In this document: positions 1 to 9,831 of the stretch, in pieces
How positions within the stretch are numbered: position 1 is the stretch's first letter
Layout: each line of letters starts with the position of its first letter
Source: an uncultured Muribaculaceae bacterium
GTDB taxonomy: Bacteria; Bacteroidota; Bacteroidia; Bacteroidales; Muribaculaceae
DNA: 64,000 nt
Direction: 5' to 3'
Assembly (NCBI GenBank): GCA_944321725.1
Contig: CALUMI010000001.1
Coordinates: 1-64,000 of the forward strand
The notes under the pieces: model-generated
The model's input: only the letters and a program-made list of their open reading frames with translations
What the model was told of the DNA's origin: nothing
Database searches by the model: none
Translations under genes and position numbers: made by a program

Positions 1-2
1 TC

Positions 3-269
3 TTATATGTATTGGAAAGGAAAAAACTGAAAGAGTTATTCTTGGAGGATTTGCACATAGCCAATTGGGGACGGCGCTATGCGGAGATGGAGTTGCTTGC
101 CACAGAAGAGAGATTGATTTCCATGTTGTCGGCCATCGCCTCAGAACGGTATAAGGAATTGTTGGAAAAAGAGCCTGATTTGTTGAGGCGGTTGCCGTTA
201 GGAAGTATCGCTACCTATTTGGGCATCACGCAGGCGAGTCTTAGCAGGATTAGAGCACAAATTCGATAG
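3..269 (+). CDS. Crp/Fnr family transcription regulator, C-terminal part (cut by window start)
   Basis: The window opens inside this gene: the frame is open back to base 3, so the sensor domain lies outside. The visible 88 residues hold the end of the long dimerisation helix and then a winged-helix DNA-binding domain whose recognition region reads LPLGSIATYLGITQASLSRI, typical of Bacteroidetes Crp/Fnr-like regulators. The signal it senses cannot be told from this part. Its last 20 bases overlap the 3' end of the convergent flavin-reductase-like gene. Regulators of this family often sit next to small redox or efflux genes like the two that follow here, but that link is inference. Confidence 0.85.
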   Translation, partial: LYVLERKKLKELFLEDLHIANWGRRYAEMELLATEERLISMLSAIASERYKELLEKEPDLLRRLPLGSIATYLGITQASLSRIRAQIR

Positions 270-726
270 ATTCCTTGCCTGTCAAATGCTCAACCGTGAT
301 TTCCACCATCAGCAGATGATTGAAACCTTTGGCTATTTCTGCCTCCATACCAGCCTCGCCGTGTGAATACTTGTCCGCCAACAAACGCAAGGCGGATAGT
401 TTTTCGTTCTCGTCTTCCAAAATGCGGGCTTTGCCAAAGACGATGACACTCCGGAAGTAAGTGGTGAACTCGGCTGGCTTGACGTCATCCTGCTCCACCA
501 CGCAGAACGAAACCTTGTTGTTCGTCAGGATGGCATCCACTTTGTGCCCTTTCGTGGCACTGTGAAAGTATATCTTGCCATCTGCATACACATAGCTGAC
601 AGGGACGGCATACGGATAACCATCGTCCCCATGAAGAGCCAACGTACCGTTCGTCATCTTTTCGAGGATGGAAACGCTTTCTTCGGTTGGCAATAATTGC
701 CGCTTACGGCGTATTTCTCTAAACAT
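250..726 (-). CDS. Pyridoxamine 5'-phosphate oxidase-like flavin-binding protein (Nim-related)
   Basis: 158 residues forming the split-barrel FMN-binding fold of the pyridoxamine phosphate oxidase superfamily. Landmarks are the N-terminal GTLALHGDDGYPYAVPVSYV strand pair, the IYFHSATKGHKVDAI segment expected to touch the flavin, and VSFCVVEQDD. Bacteroides nim genes, which inactivate 5-nitroimidazole drugs by reduction, belong to this group, but many relatives have no such role and resistance should not be assumed. It lies 12 bases downstream of the truncated SMR efflux gene on the same strand, so the two were probably one transcript. Its 3' end overlaps the Crp/Fnr gene tail to tail. Confidence 0.8.
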   Translation of the reverse strand: MFREIRRKRQLLPTEESVSILEKMTNGTLALHGDDGYPYAVPVSYVYADGKIYFHSATKGHKVDAILTNNKVSFCVVEQDDVKPAEFTTYFRSVIVFGKARILEDENEKLSALRLLADKYSHGEAGMEAEIAKGFNHLLMVEITVEHLTGKESIEFVL

Positions 727-738
727 ATCGTTTTGTTG

Positions 739-1026
739 TTAAACCATTTTCAAACCAATAATAGACGCAATCAGCGTAATCATGAAGAAGATGCGGGCAA
801 AAGAAGCCCGTTCGTGGAAATATACGATGCCGAGCAAAACCGTACCCACCGCTCCGATGCCTGTCCATACGGGATAGGCTGTGCCGATAGGCAATGTTTG
901 CACAGCAATGGCAAGCAACCACATGCTTACAACGAGGCATACCACAAAACCGGCAGACCACAGACGGTATGCTCTGTTTTTAATTTGATAATATGTAAAA
1001 TGTGCATGCAAAGGTAGGATTTTCAA
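739..1026 (-). pseudogene. SMR-family multidrug efflux protein lacking its first transmembrane helix
   Basis: From the motif RLWSAGF onward the protein matches small multidrug resistance transporters through helices 2-4, including the hallmark [20 protein letters not shown] and the final IIGLK. A full SMR protein is about 105 residues and begins with a helix carrying the essential membrane glutamate (Glu14 in EmrE). Here that helix is absent: the frame begins [17 protein letters not shown], and no frame upstream encodes a hydrophobic helix with a glutamate. A promoter-like TACCTTTG (bases 1008-1015 on this strand) sits inside the frame, so a transcript would start after its ATG. It is most likely a 5'-deleted remnant. 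A regulatory or partner subunit is a less likely alternative. Confidence 0.7.
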
Positions 1027-1184
1027 CTATCATTACATTTTGCATTTGATAAAAAATGCCATATCTGCCTTTTCTCATCAGATTTTTGTGTCTTTAATAA
1101 TAGAGATTTTCTCATAACTTCCTAATTCTCAATTTTGATTGCGTTAATCAGCAGAATCACGGCAGATTTTTCGCAGATTTTGTG

Positions 1185-1192
1185 TAACTTTG
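1185..1192 (+). promoter_or_regulatory. Probable -7 promoter element for the endonuclease gene
   Basis: TAACTTTG followed by CA matches the Bacteroidetes -7 consensus TAnnTTTG and lies 28 bases before the endonuclease start codon. No clean TTTG is found at the expected -33 position, so only the -7 element is claimed. Confidence 0.5.
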
Positions 1193-1220
1193 CAGTCTGA
1201 TAATTAATAAATTAAATTTC

Positions 1221-2936
1221 ATGTCGAGGGTTAATGGATTGTTAATGGCAGCCGTATGTTGCGCTGCCGCGTGGTTTGTGTCGGTGGCTGAGATTCCTGC
1301 CGGGTATTATGATGGAATAGAGGGCTTGACCACATCTTCGCTCAAAACAAAATTGCATGAGATAATACGTAATCATAGTAAGAACAATTATCAGGATTTG
1401 CCTACAAAATCTTTCATCTATACAGATGTGATTGACAACGGCACAGCCGATAAAAGCGACGATATATGGTGGGACATGTATTCCGACAATGAAAAATATG
1501 TTTATTCCGGCAATTCTGTGATAAGCTTTTCAAAAAACGGGCTTAACCGTGAGCACTGTTTTCCGAAAAGCTGGTGGGGAGGCTCCACTTCGGTGCCGGC
1601 TTATACCGACCTTAACCACCTCTATCCGTCGGACGCTTCCGCCAATGGCGCAAAGAGCAACTATCCTCTCGGCGAGGTCGATCCGGCCGGCATCAGCTTC
1701 GACAATGGAGTGTCTGTAGTAGGAGCGCCTGTAAGTGGGCAGGGAGGAAGCTCAACAAAAGTGTTTGAGCCGGCCGATGAGTATAAAGGCGATTTTGCCC
1801 GTACATATTTTTATATGGTCACTTGCTATCAGGACTATAAATGGGATGATTTGTATATGGCCGCGCAAGGTGATTATCCTACGCTGCAAGGCTGGGCTAT
1901 AGATTTGCTTCTTAGGTGGCATCGCGAGGATCCCGTGTCGCAAAAAGAGATTGACCGCAATGACGTGGTTTTCAGTCTGCAAAGCAACCGTAACCCTTAC
2001 ATTGATTTCCCCGATCTTGCGGAATATATATGGGGTGATAAGATGGGAGAGCCTTTTGAGTCGGAAGAGCTTCCGCCGGTTGGCGACGGTGTGCTGATTA
2101 CTCCCGAGAATAATTCCACCATCGATTTCGGAAACGTGGTGGAAGGCAAAAGCAGCATTGTTACAGTGCCTATACGCGGAACCGTCACTGAAGACTTGTC
2201 GTTGCGCATAAAAAGCACGGGGACGGATTTTTCCATACCTGTCAACTCGATTGGCTGGAGGGAAATAAACGACAGCGACGGCTATGAGCTTGAAATTAAA
2301 TATGAGCCGCAATTTGTGGGTGAAAGCACTGCGGAGTTGCTTCTTTATGACGGAGGGCTGAAAGGTACCACGAGCTATACGGTCAATTTGCGCGGCGTAT
2401 GTGTGGAAATGCCTGTGTTTGACCGTCCGGTGGCGACGGCGGCCACTAATTTAAGCTCTACTGGATTCCGTGCTAATTGGATTGTCCCGGAAAATCCTGA
2501 GGTGATAGATTGCTATGCCGTGAATTTCTCCGAGTATATTGACGGTGACCGCCGTGATTTTACGGTTGTCACTGATGACGATACGCCGTATTTGGATTTT
2601 AATGACGCTGTTAGCGGCGCCGACTACAGCTATACGGTGCAGTCTGTCCGTTTCGGGGAGATGTCGGGAGAGTCGAATGTGATTTATGTGAACCGCTCCG
2701 GCAGTGTTTCCGGTTTGGAGTATGGCGCAGGCTTCTCGGCTTTTGCTGCAGAAGGCGGCGTGCGGTTGGAAAGCTCTGTTGAGCAGACAGGCGTAAGGAT
2801 AGCGAATATGTCGGGTATGCTCATAAAGGCGATTGACGGTTTCAGTGGGGAGCTGACAGTGGAATTGCAACCCGGAGCGTATATCATATATACCGACCAA
2901 TGCCGTCGTCCTGTTAAGGTTATGACAGGTTTTTGA
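1221..2936 (+). CDS. Secreted endonuclease I family nuclease with C-terminal sorting-like domain
   Basis: A 571-residue exported nuclease. Residues 1-23 form a signal peptide. Residues about 30-270 are an endonuclease I (EndA/NucM) domain with the His-Me finger: NREHCFPKSW at 109-118 and DLNHLYPSDASANGAKSNYP at 130-149, which supply the catalytic histidine and metal ligands. Residues about 290-390 look like a beta-sandwich, about 400-490 like a fibronectin type III domain, and the last 70 end in a small beta domain (VRIANMSGMLIKAID) resembling type IX secretion C-terminal domains. It likely degrades DNA or RNA outside the cell or at its surface. The cargo route is inferred; the nuclease motifs are seen directly. 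Confidence 0.9.
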   Translation: MSRVNGLLMAAVCCAAAWFVSVAEIPAGYYDGIEGLTTSSLKTKLHEIIRNHSKNNYQDLPTKSFIYTDVIDNGTADKSDDIWWDMYSDNEKYVYSGNSVISFSKNGLNREHCFPKSWWGGSTSVPAYTDLNHLYPSDASANGAKSNYPLGEVDPAGISFDNGVSVVGAPVSGQGGSSTKVFEPADEYKGDFARTYFYMVTCYQDYKWDDLYMAAQGDYPTLQGWAIDLLLRWHREDPVSQKEIDRNDVVFSLQSNRNPYIDFPDLAEYIWGDKMGEPFESEELPPVGDGVLITPENNSTIDFGNVVEGKSSIVTVPIRGTVTEDLSLRIKSTGTDFSIPVNSIGWREINDSDGYELEIKYEPQFVGESTAELLLYDGGLKGTTSYTVNLRGVCVEMPVFDRPVATAATNLSSTGFRANWIVPENPEVIDCYAVNFSEYIDGDRRDFTVVTDDDTPYLDFNDAVSGADYSYTVQSVRFGEMSGESNVIYVNRSGSVSGLEYGAGFSAFAAEGGVRLESSVEQTGVRIANMSGMLIKAIDGFSGELTVELQPGAYIIYTDQCRRPVKVMTGF

Positions 2937-2946
2937 AGTCTGTTTT

Positions 2947-2978
2947 TTTGAAGACAAGTAAAAAAATTAGTATCTTTG
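2947..2978 (+). promoter_or_regulatory. gyrB promoter (TTTG-N20-TATCTTTG)
   Basis: TTTG at 2947-2950 and TATCTTTG at 2971-2978 are separated by 20 bases, which is the optimal spacing for the Bacteroidetes primary sigma factor. Transcription should begin near 2985, giving a leader of roughly 67 bases before gyrB. Confidence 0.8.
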
Positions 2979-3051
2979 TGTGCTTTATTGCGGGTGTCGC
3001 ATGGTAATGGCGCGACGCTTTTCTTGAGCAATGGGCTTGTAAATAGAAATT

Positions 3052-4995
3052 ATGGCAGAACAAGAGAATTATAGCGCGAGCAACATTCAGGTGCTCGAAG
3101 GTTTGGAGGCCGTGCGTAAGCGTCCGGCTATGTATATAGGCGATACAGGACCTAAGGGTTTGCACCATTTGGTTTATGAGGTAGTAGACAATTCCATTGA
3201 TGAGGCTCTTGCCGGATATGCCACTCATATAGAGGTGACTATCGGTGAGGATAATTCTATCACTGTTGTCGATAACGGGCGCGGTATACCTGTCGACAAG
3301 CATGAAAAATTGCATAAATCGGCATTGGAGGTTGTCATGACAGTGCTTCATGCGGGCGGTAAATTCGACAAGGGTTCGTATAAGGTGTCAGGCGGTTTGC
3401 ATGGTGTCGGCGTGTCGTGTGTCAATGCTTTGTCTTCATATCTTCGCGCGGAAGTAAGGCGTGACGGGCATGTGTATATGCAGGAATATGCCTATGGCCA
3501 TCCAAAAGGTCCGGTTGAAAAGATTGGTGACACAGCGGAGACAGGAACAAAAGTGCTGTTCAAACCTGATCCCACGATTTTTACAGAAACCACAGTCTAT
3601 AATTACGACACTCTTGCCAAGCGGTTGCGCTATTTGGCTTTCCTTAATGCGGGGATACATTTGACGCTTACCGATTTGCGCGAAAAGGATTCCGCCGGAA
3701 ATCCGAAAAGCGAGGTGTTCTATTCAGAAGAGGGTCTGAAGGAGTTTGTAAGGTATATCGATGCCAATAAAGAGCATCTGATAGAGGATATAATATATAT
3801 CAACACGGAAAGGCAAGGAATACCTGTAGAGGTGGCTTTGACGTATAACACATCGTTTAATGAAAACGTGTTTTCATTTGTCAACAATATCGACACGGTT
3901 GAGGGCGGTACGCATGTGACCGGTTTCCGCCGCGGGTTGACTTCCACCCTGAAAAAATATGCGGAAGACGCAAAAATGCTTGAAAAAGTAAAGATAGATA
4001 TTTCGAGCGATGATTTTCGGCAGGGTCTTACAGCCGTGATTTCCGTGAAAGTCATGGAGCCGCAGTTTGAGGGGCAGACAAAGACAAAATTAGGAAACAA
4101 TGAGGTTATAGGTGCGGTTCAAACGGCTGTCAGCGAAACGCTCAGGAATTATTTGGAGGAGCATCCGCGGCAGGCAAAGACTATTGTCGACAAGGTTGTG
4201 CTTGCGGCTACTGCGCGTCATGCTGCGGAGAAAGCAAGGCAACAGGTTCAGCGTAAGTCGCCTTTGTCGGGCGGCGGATTGCCCGGAAAGTTGACTGATT
4301 GCTCGTCGCGAGTTGCCGAGAATTGCGAATTGTTTCTTGTCGAGGGTGATTCTGCAGGCGGGTCTGCAAAACAGGGACGCGACCCTAAATATCAGGCTAT
4401 TCTTCCGTTGCGCGGAAAGATACTCAACGTGGAGAAGGCAATGGAGCATAAAGTGTTCGACAGTCAGGAGATTACAAATATTTTTAAGGCTTTGGGTGTC
4501 ACTATCGGCACGCCGGAAGACAGCACTGCTCCCAACATAAGCAAATTGCGCTACCATAAGATTATCATCATGACAGATGCCGATGTCGATGGAGCTCATA
4601 TTTCCACTTTGCTTATGACATTGTTTTTCCGCCGTATGCGCCCGATAATCGAAAACGGTTATCTTTATCTTGCCACTCCGCCGTTGTATAAATGCAGCCG
4701 CGGCGACAAGGAGCGTTATTGTTGGGACGACAAGCAGCTTAATGACGCAATCATGGAGTTGGGCAAAGGCGATGAGAAGAATGTGAAGGTGCAACGGTAT
4801 AAAGGACTTGGCGAGATGAATGCCGAGCAGCTGTGGGAAACTACAATGGACCCGGAAAATCGCATACTTAAGCAAGTGACTATGTCGGATGTTGCCGATT
4901 GCGACCGTATATTCTCTATGCTTATGGGTGAGGACGTGGCTCCTCGCCGTGAGTTTATTGAACGTAACGCTTTGCGTGCGGCCATCGACGCATAA
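3052..4995 (+). CDS. gyrB: DNA gyrase subunit B
   Basis: 647 residues, the usual length for the short bacterial GyrB without the gamma-proteobacterial insertion. In order: the GHKL ATPase domain with EVVDNSIDEALAG, DNGRGIPVD and GGLHGVGVSCVNALS; the transducer domain; the TOPRIM domain with LVEGDSAGGSAKQGRD and TDADVDGAHI (Mg2+ ligands); and the GyrA-binding tail with QRYKGLGEMNAEQLWETTMD. With GyrA, encoded elsewhere, it introduces negative supercoils using ATP. It stands alone between a strong promoter and a bidirectional terminator. The GyrB length and the QRYKGLGEMN tail favour gyrase over topoisomerase IV ParE. Confidence 0.97.
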   Translation: MAEQENYSASNIQVLEGLEAVRKRPAMYIGDTGPKGLHHLVYEVVDNSIDEALAGYATHIEVTIGEDNSITVVDNGRGIPVDKHEKLHKSALEVVMTVLHAGGKFDKGSYKVSGGLHGVGVSCVNALSSYLRAEVRRDGHVYMQEYAYGHPKGPVEKIGDTAETGTKVLFKPDPTIFTETTVYNYDTLAKRLRYLAFLNAGIHLTLTDLREKDSAGNPKSEVFYSEEGLKEFVRYIDANKEHLIEDIIYINTERQGIPVEVALTYNTSFNENVFSFVNNIDTVEGGTHVTGFRRGLTSTLKKYAEDAKMLEKVKIDISSDDFRQGLTAVISVKVMEPQFEGQTKTKLGNNEVIGAVQTAVSETLRNYLEEHPRQAKTIVDKVVLAATARHAAEKARQQVQRKSPLSGGGLPGKLTDCSSRVAENCELFLVEGDSAGGSAKQGRDPKYQAILPLRGKILNVEKAMEHKVFDSQEITNIFKALGVTIGTPEDSTAPNISKLRYHKIIIMTDADVDGAHISTLLMTLFFRRMRPIIENGYLYLATPPLYKCSRGDKERYCWDDKQLNDAIMELGKGDEKNVKVQRYKGLGEMNAEQLWETTMDPENRILKQVTMSDVADCDRIFSMLMGEDVAPRREFIERNALRAAIDA

Positions 4996-5038
4996 GGAAG
5001 ATTGTCCATTAGTTGATAAATATAATTGAATTAGAGGA

Positions 5039-5067
5039 GGTTGCGGTAAACACACCGCAACCTTTTT
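5039..5067. terminator. Bidirectional intrinsic terminator between gyrB and the glycosyltransferase gene
   Basis: A perfect 9-base stem, GGTTGCGGT (5039-5047) with ACCGCAACC (5054-5062), has a 6-base loop and a run of five T. It follows gyrB by 43 bases and touches the stop codon of the convergent glycosyltransferase gene, so it can serve both. Confidence 0.85.
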
Positions 5068-6031
5068 ATAGTTTTAGCAGGCGGACAAAATGGCCGGCGA
5101 CTTTTAACAGGCATGCGGGCATACGCGACGCAAGCAAAAAAGCGAGGCGATAAATCGTAGGGATGTTTTTATATTCTGTTATGTGGCAGTCGCTTTCCGG
5201 AAAGGTGCGTTTCCAGCGAACAGCGTCGCAAGTGACCCCTCTCATCAGTTTGATTTTGGCGGAAAATTTCACGAAGTTTACAAATAAGCTGTAGCGGTTT
5301 CCGAACTTGCCGGAAAACCATTCGGACAGTGCTGCTGCCATTTTCAAATGGTCGTCGAGCACACGTCCCATTTTCGATGTGGTTATGGATGCTCCTGCCA
5401 CTCGGCGGTAGTGGTAGTAAGCCTTGTCGAGTATTTTTATTTTTCTTGTGCAGGCAAATATTCTTGCCGACATGCCCAAATCTTCCCAACGGTCGATGCC
5501 GGGAAAGAAATGCAAGTCATTTTCGGTGACTACGCTGCGGCGTATGATTTTGTTCCACAGAGCGAAATGCAATGTGTCGAGAGGCGTGTTGTCGAGCTCG
5601 GGGAATTTTAAGGAGCTGAACATCACAGCAGTTGGCTTTTTAGGCTTTTCCAAAACGTATCCGCAGCATACGATGTCGGCACCTGTTGCTGCAGCCAACA
5701 TGCCGGAGTACATTTGCGGCTCAACCCAATCGTCCGCATCGCAAAATGTTATGAACTCTCCGCCTGCTTCTGATATGCCTTTTTCTCTTGAGTATGCGGT
5801 GCCTTTGTTTGTGGAATTGTGCAAGATTCTTACCTGATGCTTTCTTTCCGGATATGCCGCAAACAGGTCTTGCAGAATATCGGTGGAATTGTCGGTGGAG
5901 CCATCGTCGATGAAGATGAATTCTATCTCATCTTTCATCGTTTGTCCCATAAGCGAGCCGGCGCATTTTCCTATATACCTTGCCGCATTATGAAATACAA
6001 TTATCACTGATATTCTCAAGTCGTTTGGCAT
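5066..6031 (-). CDS. Family 2 glycosyltransferase
   Basis: 321 residues. The N-terminal GT-A fold is clear: [20 protein letters not shown] opens the nucleotide-sugar site, [16 protein letters not shown] follows, and [10 protein letters not shown] carries the metal-binding Asp pair. The C-terminal third is variable and holds basic and hydrophobic patches ([20 protein letters not shown]) that may sit at the membrane. Such enzymes add sugars to lipopolysaccharide, capsule or glycoprotein. It stands alone, not in a polysaccharide cluster, so donor and acceptor cannot be guessed. It is convergent with gyrB and shares its terminator. Confidence 0.88.
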   Translation of the reverse strand: MPNDLRISVIIVFHNAARYIGKCAGSLMGQTMKDEIEFIFIDDGSTDNSTDILQDLFAAYPERKHQVRILHNSTNKGTAYSREKGISEAGGEFITFCDADDWVEPQMYSGMLAAATGADIVCCGYVLEKPKKPTAVMFSSLKFPELDNTPLDTLHFALWNKIIRRSVVTENDLHFFPGIDRWEDLGMSARIFACTRKIKILDKAYYHYRRVAGASITTSKMGRVLDDHLKMAAALSEWFSGKFGNRYSLFVNFVKFSAKIKLMRGVTCDAVRWKRTFPESDCHITEYKNIPTIYRLAFLLASRMPACLLKVAGHFVRLLKL

Positions 6032-6102
6032 ACTTTATTTTTTTTACAAATTTACGCTTTTTCCATTTTGGCGCAATATAATGGCAAGATGTTTTGTGGC
6101 CG

Positions 6103-6131
6103 TTGGCTTAGGAAGAATTTTTGTATCTTTG
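6103..6131 (+). promoter_or_regulatory. Probable mutS promoter
   Basis: TATCTTTG at 6124-6131 matches the -7 consensus. A weaker TTG at 6103-6105 lies 18 bases upstream in place of TTTG. The position implies transcription from about 6138 and rules out the ATG at 6068 as the mutS start. Confidence 0.6.
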
Positions 6132-6151
6132 TGGAGTTAAAAGATGAAACA

Positions 6152-8773
6152 GTGACAGAGAAAGTAGTTGAAACGCCATTAATGAAGCAATATTTCGAGA
6201 TGAAGAAAAAGCATCCCGACGCTATATTGCTTTACCGGGTGGGCGATTTCTATGAAACATATACGGCTGATGCCGTCATCGCGTCGGAAATACTTGGTAT
6301 AACTCTTACGAAACGGGGCAACGGGTCGGGCAAAACGATAGAAATGGCGGGCTTTCCGCACCATGCGCTGGACACCTATTTGCCAAAACTTGTAAGAGCC
6401 GGCAAGCGTGTGGCTATATGCGAGCAGTTGGAGGATCCGAAACTGACAAAGAAACTTGTAAAGCGCGGAATAACAGAGCTGGTTACGCCGGGTGTGGCCA
6501 TTAACGGCAATATGCTCGATTATCGTGAGAATAATTTTCTTGGGGCGGTGCATTTTGGAAAGCAGTCGTGCGGAGTGGCTTTTTTGGACATAAGCACAGG
6601 GGAATTTATGACGGCTGAGGGAACTGTCGATTATGTTGACAAGCTGCTTGCCAATTTCTCGCCTAAGGAAGTGTTGGTCGAGCGGTCGTGTAAAAAGCGT
6701 TTCGAACAGTCGTTCACTGCCAAATATCTTACTTACGAGCTCGATGAATGGATGTTTACGGAAGAGGCGGCCAACGACAGGCTGCTGAAACAGTTTGAAA
6801 CCAAAAACCTTAAGGGTTTTGGCATTCATAAGATGCACAATGCCATAATCGCGTCGGGAGTGATATTGTTTTATCTCGATATTACACAGCATACACAAAT
6901 AGGCCACATCACATCCATATCGCGTATAGAGGAGGAAAAATATGTGCGGCTTGACCGTTTCACCATACGTAATCTCGAACTGATCGAGCCTATGAATGAG
7001 GAGGGGAAGAGTTTGCTTGACGTGATAAACCGTACAGTCAGCCCGATGGGCGCCCGGTTGTTGCGCAGATGGATACTGTTTCCTTTGAAGGATGTAAGGC
7101 AGATTAACGACAGGCTTGATGTCGTGGAGCATTTTTTTAAGGATCCGGAGGGCAGAGAGTTGCTTCAACGGCAGATGGAAACGATAGGCGACATAGAGCG
7201 TCTTGTGTCGAAAGTGGCTGTGGGGCGCATTTCTCCGAGAGAAACCGTGCAGATGAAAAATGCTTTGCGGGCTTTGTCGCCGATAAAGGAATATTGCGAG
7301 AATGCCGAGAATCCGGTGTTGCGCTCGTTTGGCGAGCAGCTTAACACTTGCCGCACTATCAGCGACCGTATAGAGCGTGAGCTCAATCCTGACGCGCCGA
7401 ATATGACTAACCGCGGAAATGTGATTCGCGAGGGCGTGGATGAAGAGCTTGACAATCTGCGCGAGATTGCCTATTCGGGCAAGGATTATCTGTTGCACAT
7501 ACAGCAGCGCGAGAGTGAGGCTACCAGCATACCGAGCTTGAAAATAGCGTATAACAACATATTCGGTTACTATATAGAGGTGCGCAATACGCATAAGGAT
7601 AAAGTGCCTCCGGAATGGATACGCAAACAGACGCTTGTCAATGCCGAACGCTATGTCACACAGGAACTGAAAGAGTATGAGGAAAAAATACTCGGCGCAC
7701 AGGACAAGATATTGACCATAGAAACCCGCTTGTTCAATGCCCTTGTGTCGGATATAGCCACATACATACCCGCGATACAGCTCAACGCCTCGCTTATCGC
7801 AAGGCTCGATTGCCTGTTGTCGTTCACTCGCGCGTCGATTGACAACCGTTACAATCGTCCGGAAATAAACGATTCTTTATGCATAGACATCACCGAAGGC
7901 CGGCATCCGGTCATAGAGAAACAGCTTCCGGCGGGTGAGCAGTATATAAGCAATTCGCTGCGGCTTGGCAACGATTCGCAACAGATAATGATAATTACGG
8001 GACCGAACATGGCCGGCAAATCGGCGTTGTTGCGCCAGACAGCATTGATTGTGCTGTTGTCGCAAATCGGCTGTTTTGTGCCTGCCGATGCCGCGACTAT
8101 AGGGATTGTGGATAAGATATTCACGCGTGTCGGTGCCTCCGACAATATATCGTTGGGCGAGTCTACGTTTATGGTTGAGATGAACGAGGCCGCCTCGATT
8201 CTCAACAATCTGAGCGAGCGCAGTTTGGTGCTTTTCGATGAGTTGGGGCGCGGCACAAGCACCTATGACGGAATATCGATTGCGTGGGCAATCGTGGAAT
8301 ATATCCATGAAAATCCGCGTTTCCATGCCAAAACCTTGTTTGCCACTCATTATCATGAGCTTAATGAAATGGCAAAGATGTTTAAGCGCATTGTCAATTA
8401 CAATGTGGCCGTGAAGGAAATAGGCGGGAAAGTGGTGTTTATACGCAAACTTGAGAAAGGCGGCAGTGAGCACAGCTTTGGCATACATGTGGCAAAACTT
8501 GCCGGGATGCCGCCTGTGATTGTCGACAGGGCAAACGAGGTGCTGCGTCAGCTTGAGGCGGCCAACTCGCGCGACTCGATTAACAAGAGCTTGTCAGAGT
8601 TTGGGGAGCGTCAGGAAAAAGGCGTGCAACTTTCTTTCTTCCAGTTGGATGACCCCGTGTTGAGCCAAGTGCGTGACGAGATATTGAACACCGACATAAA
8701 CAATCTTACGCCGATGGAGGCGTTGAACAAGTTGAACGACATAAAGAGTATAATAACGGGGAAGAAAGGCTGA
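6152..8773 (+). CDS. mutS: DNA mismatch repair protein MutS
   Basis: Mismatch-recognition ATPase that scans DNA and recruits MutL. The GTG at 6152 is chosen as start (873 residues) because the promoter lies at 6103-6131 and the first conserved segment, [20 protein letters not shown], follows at once; an ATG at 6068 would add 28 unrelated residues upstream of the promoter. Visible parts are the mismatch-binding domain with the Phe-X-Glu wedge in VGDFYETY, the connector, the core and clamp, and the ATPase with Walker [15 protein letters not shown], Walker [17 protein letters not shown] and the ATHYHEL switch. The C-terminus ends near [13 protein letters not shown], a usual MutS ending. Monocistronic. 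Confidence 0.96.
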   Translation: MTEKVVETPLMKQYFEMKKKHPDAILLYRVGDFYETYTADAVIASEILGITLTKRGNGSGKTIEMAGFPHHALDTYLPKLVRAGKRVAICEQLEDPKLTKKLVKRGITELVTPGVAINGNMLDYRENNFLGAVHFGKQSCGVAFLDISTGEFMTAEGTVDYVDKLLANFSPKEVLVERSCKKRFEQSFTAKYLTYELDEWMFTEEAANDRLLKQFETKNLKGFGIHKMHNAIIASGVILFYLDITQHTQIGHITSISRIEEEKYVRLDRFTIRNLELIEPMNEEGKSLLDVINRTVSPMGARLLRRWILFPLKDVRQINDRLDVVEHFFKDPEGRELLQRQMETIGDIERLVSKVAVGRISPRETVQMKNALRALSPIKEYCENAENPVLRSFGEQLNTCRTISDRIERELNPDAPNMTNRGNVIREGVDEELDNLREIAYSGKDYLLHIQQRESEATSIPSLKIAYNNIFGYYIEVRNTHKDKVPPEWIRKQTLVNAERYVTQELKEYEEKILGAQDKILTIETRLFNALVSDIATYIPAIQLNASLIARLDCLLSFTRASIDNRYNRPEINDSLCIDITEGRHPVIEKQLPAGEQYISNSLRLGNDSQQIMIITGPNMAGKSALLRQTALIVLLSQIGCFVPADAATIGIVDKIFTRVGASDNISLGESTFMVEMNEAASILNNLSERSLVLFDELGRGTSTYDGISIAWAIVEYIHENPRFHAKTLFATHYHELNEMAKMFKRIVNYNVAVKEIGGKVVFIRKLEKGGSEHSFGIHVAKLAGMPPVIVDRANEVLRQLEAANSRDSINKSLSEFGERQEKGVQLSFFQLDDPVLSQVRDEILNTDINNLTPMEALNKLNDIKSIITGKKG

Positions 8774-8869
8774 CAGCGCGGAACAACTGTCCGGATATGG
8801 CATCCGTTGTCGGAAGCAAGTAATTTGCAGAAAATATTTGAAGCTCTTTTTTATCACATTGGATAGTCG

Positions 8870-8877
8870 TAACTTTG
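8870..8877 (+). promoter_or_regulatory. -7 promoter element upstream of the serine acetyltransferase gene
   Basis: TAACTTTG followed by CA matches TAnnTTTG and lies 21 bases before the ATG at 8899. It favours that ATG over an in-frame TTG inside the element itself. No good TTTG is seen at the ideal distance. Confidence 0.55.
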
Positions 8878-8898
8878 CAAAACAAAAGCAACATTTTG

Positions 8899-9831
8899 AT
8901 GGAGAAGACCTACAAATATGAGGACAGGCTGAAATCTACGGTCTTGAGCTTGTCTGACAGCAATTCGTTTTATGATTTGTGCCACATGAGGTGGAATGGC
9001 GAGCCGTTGCCTTCTCAGACATCAATAAAAGAGATAATCGGGCTTTGCCGCTCAATATTGTTTCCAGGCTTTTTCGGAAGCGGCGATGTAAATTCCTTTA
9101 ATCTTGAATATGTGTTGGGAATGGAATGCGAGCGGCTTTATCAGTTGTTGGAAAATCAGATTGTTGCAGGCTTGGCATTAAAGGAGTGTTGCTGTAAAGA
9201 AATCAACTATAATTCGCTTTCGGAAAAGGCTTCCGCGCTTGCTGTAGAATTTATTGAGCGGCTGCCTGAGATAAGGCATGTCCTGCAAACAGACGTGTGT
9301 GCCGTGTATCGCGGCGACCCGGCGGCAGAAAGTCGTGAGGAAGTGATATATTGTTATCCGGCGATTAAAGCGATAAGCAATTATCGCATAGCCCATGCGC
9401 TGTTGGAGCTCGGGGTGCCCGTCATTCCGCGCATGATAAGTGAAATGGCGCACTCTGAAACGGGTATCGATATTCATCCCGGAGCTGTGATAGGTGAATA
9501 TTTTTCCATTGACCATGGCACGGGTGTCGTGATAGGCGCCACGGCAATAATAGGCAATAACGTGAAATTGTATCAGGGTGTCACGCTCGGAGCCAAGAGC
9601 TTCACTTATGATGAGAACAATAATCCTGTAAAAGGCATACCGCGTCACCCGATAATCGGCGACAATGTGGTGATTTATTCCAACACGTCGGTGCTCGGAC
9701 GGATAAGGATAGGCAACAATGCCGTGATTGGCGGTAATATCTGGGTTACGGAAGATGTGGCTGAAAATGAGAAATTAGTACAGGCAAAGGCCAACAACAT
9801 ATTAAGATTTAAGCAAGAAGATAAGGCATGA
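8899..9831 (+). CDS. cysE: Serine O-acetyltransferase
   Basis: About 310 residues from the ATG at 8899. The N-terminal helical domain ends near YCYPAIKAISNYRIAHALLE, and the left-handed beta-helix of hexapeptide repeats follows (GIDIHPGAVIGEYFSIDHGT, GVVIGATAIIGNNVKLYQGV), with the catalytic His/Asp in SIDHGTG. It transfers acetyl from acetyl-CoA to serine, giving O-acetylserine for cysteine synthesis. The length and the long N-terminal domain fit the Bacteroidetes/plant-like EpsC type better than the shorter E. coli CysE. Its stop overlaps the next start in ATGA, so translation of the methyltransferase is probably coupled. Confidence 0.92.
   Translation: MEKTYKYEDRLKSTVLSLSDSNSFYDLCHMRWNGEPLPSQTSIKEIIGLCRSILFPGFFGSGDVNSFNLEYVLGMECERLYQLLENQIVAGLALKECCCKEINYNSLSEKASALAVEFIERLPEIRHVLQTDVCAVYRGDPAAESREEVIYCYPAIKAISNYRIAHALLELGVPVIPRMISEMAHSETGIDIHPGAVIGEYFSIDHGTGVVIGATAIIGNNVKLYQGVTLGAKSFTYDENNNPVKGIPRHPIIGDNVVIYSNTSVLGRIRIGNNAVIGGNIWVTEDVAENEKLVQAKANNILRFKQEDKA

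Noticed and set aside
250..726. Calling the flavin-binding protein a nitroimidazole resistance gene
   Set aside because: The fold is shared with true Nim proteins, but the sequence alone does not show the activity.
6068..6151. 28 extra N-terminal codons for MutS from the ATG at 6068
   Set aside because: The promoter -7 element (6124-6131) lies within it, and the added residues match no MutS.
6179..7594. Open frame of 471 codons opposite mutS
   Set aside because: Same reasoning: antisense artefact with no family features.
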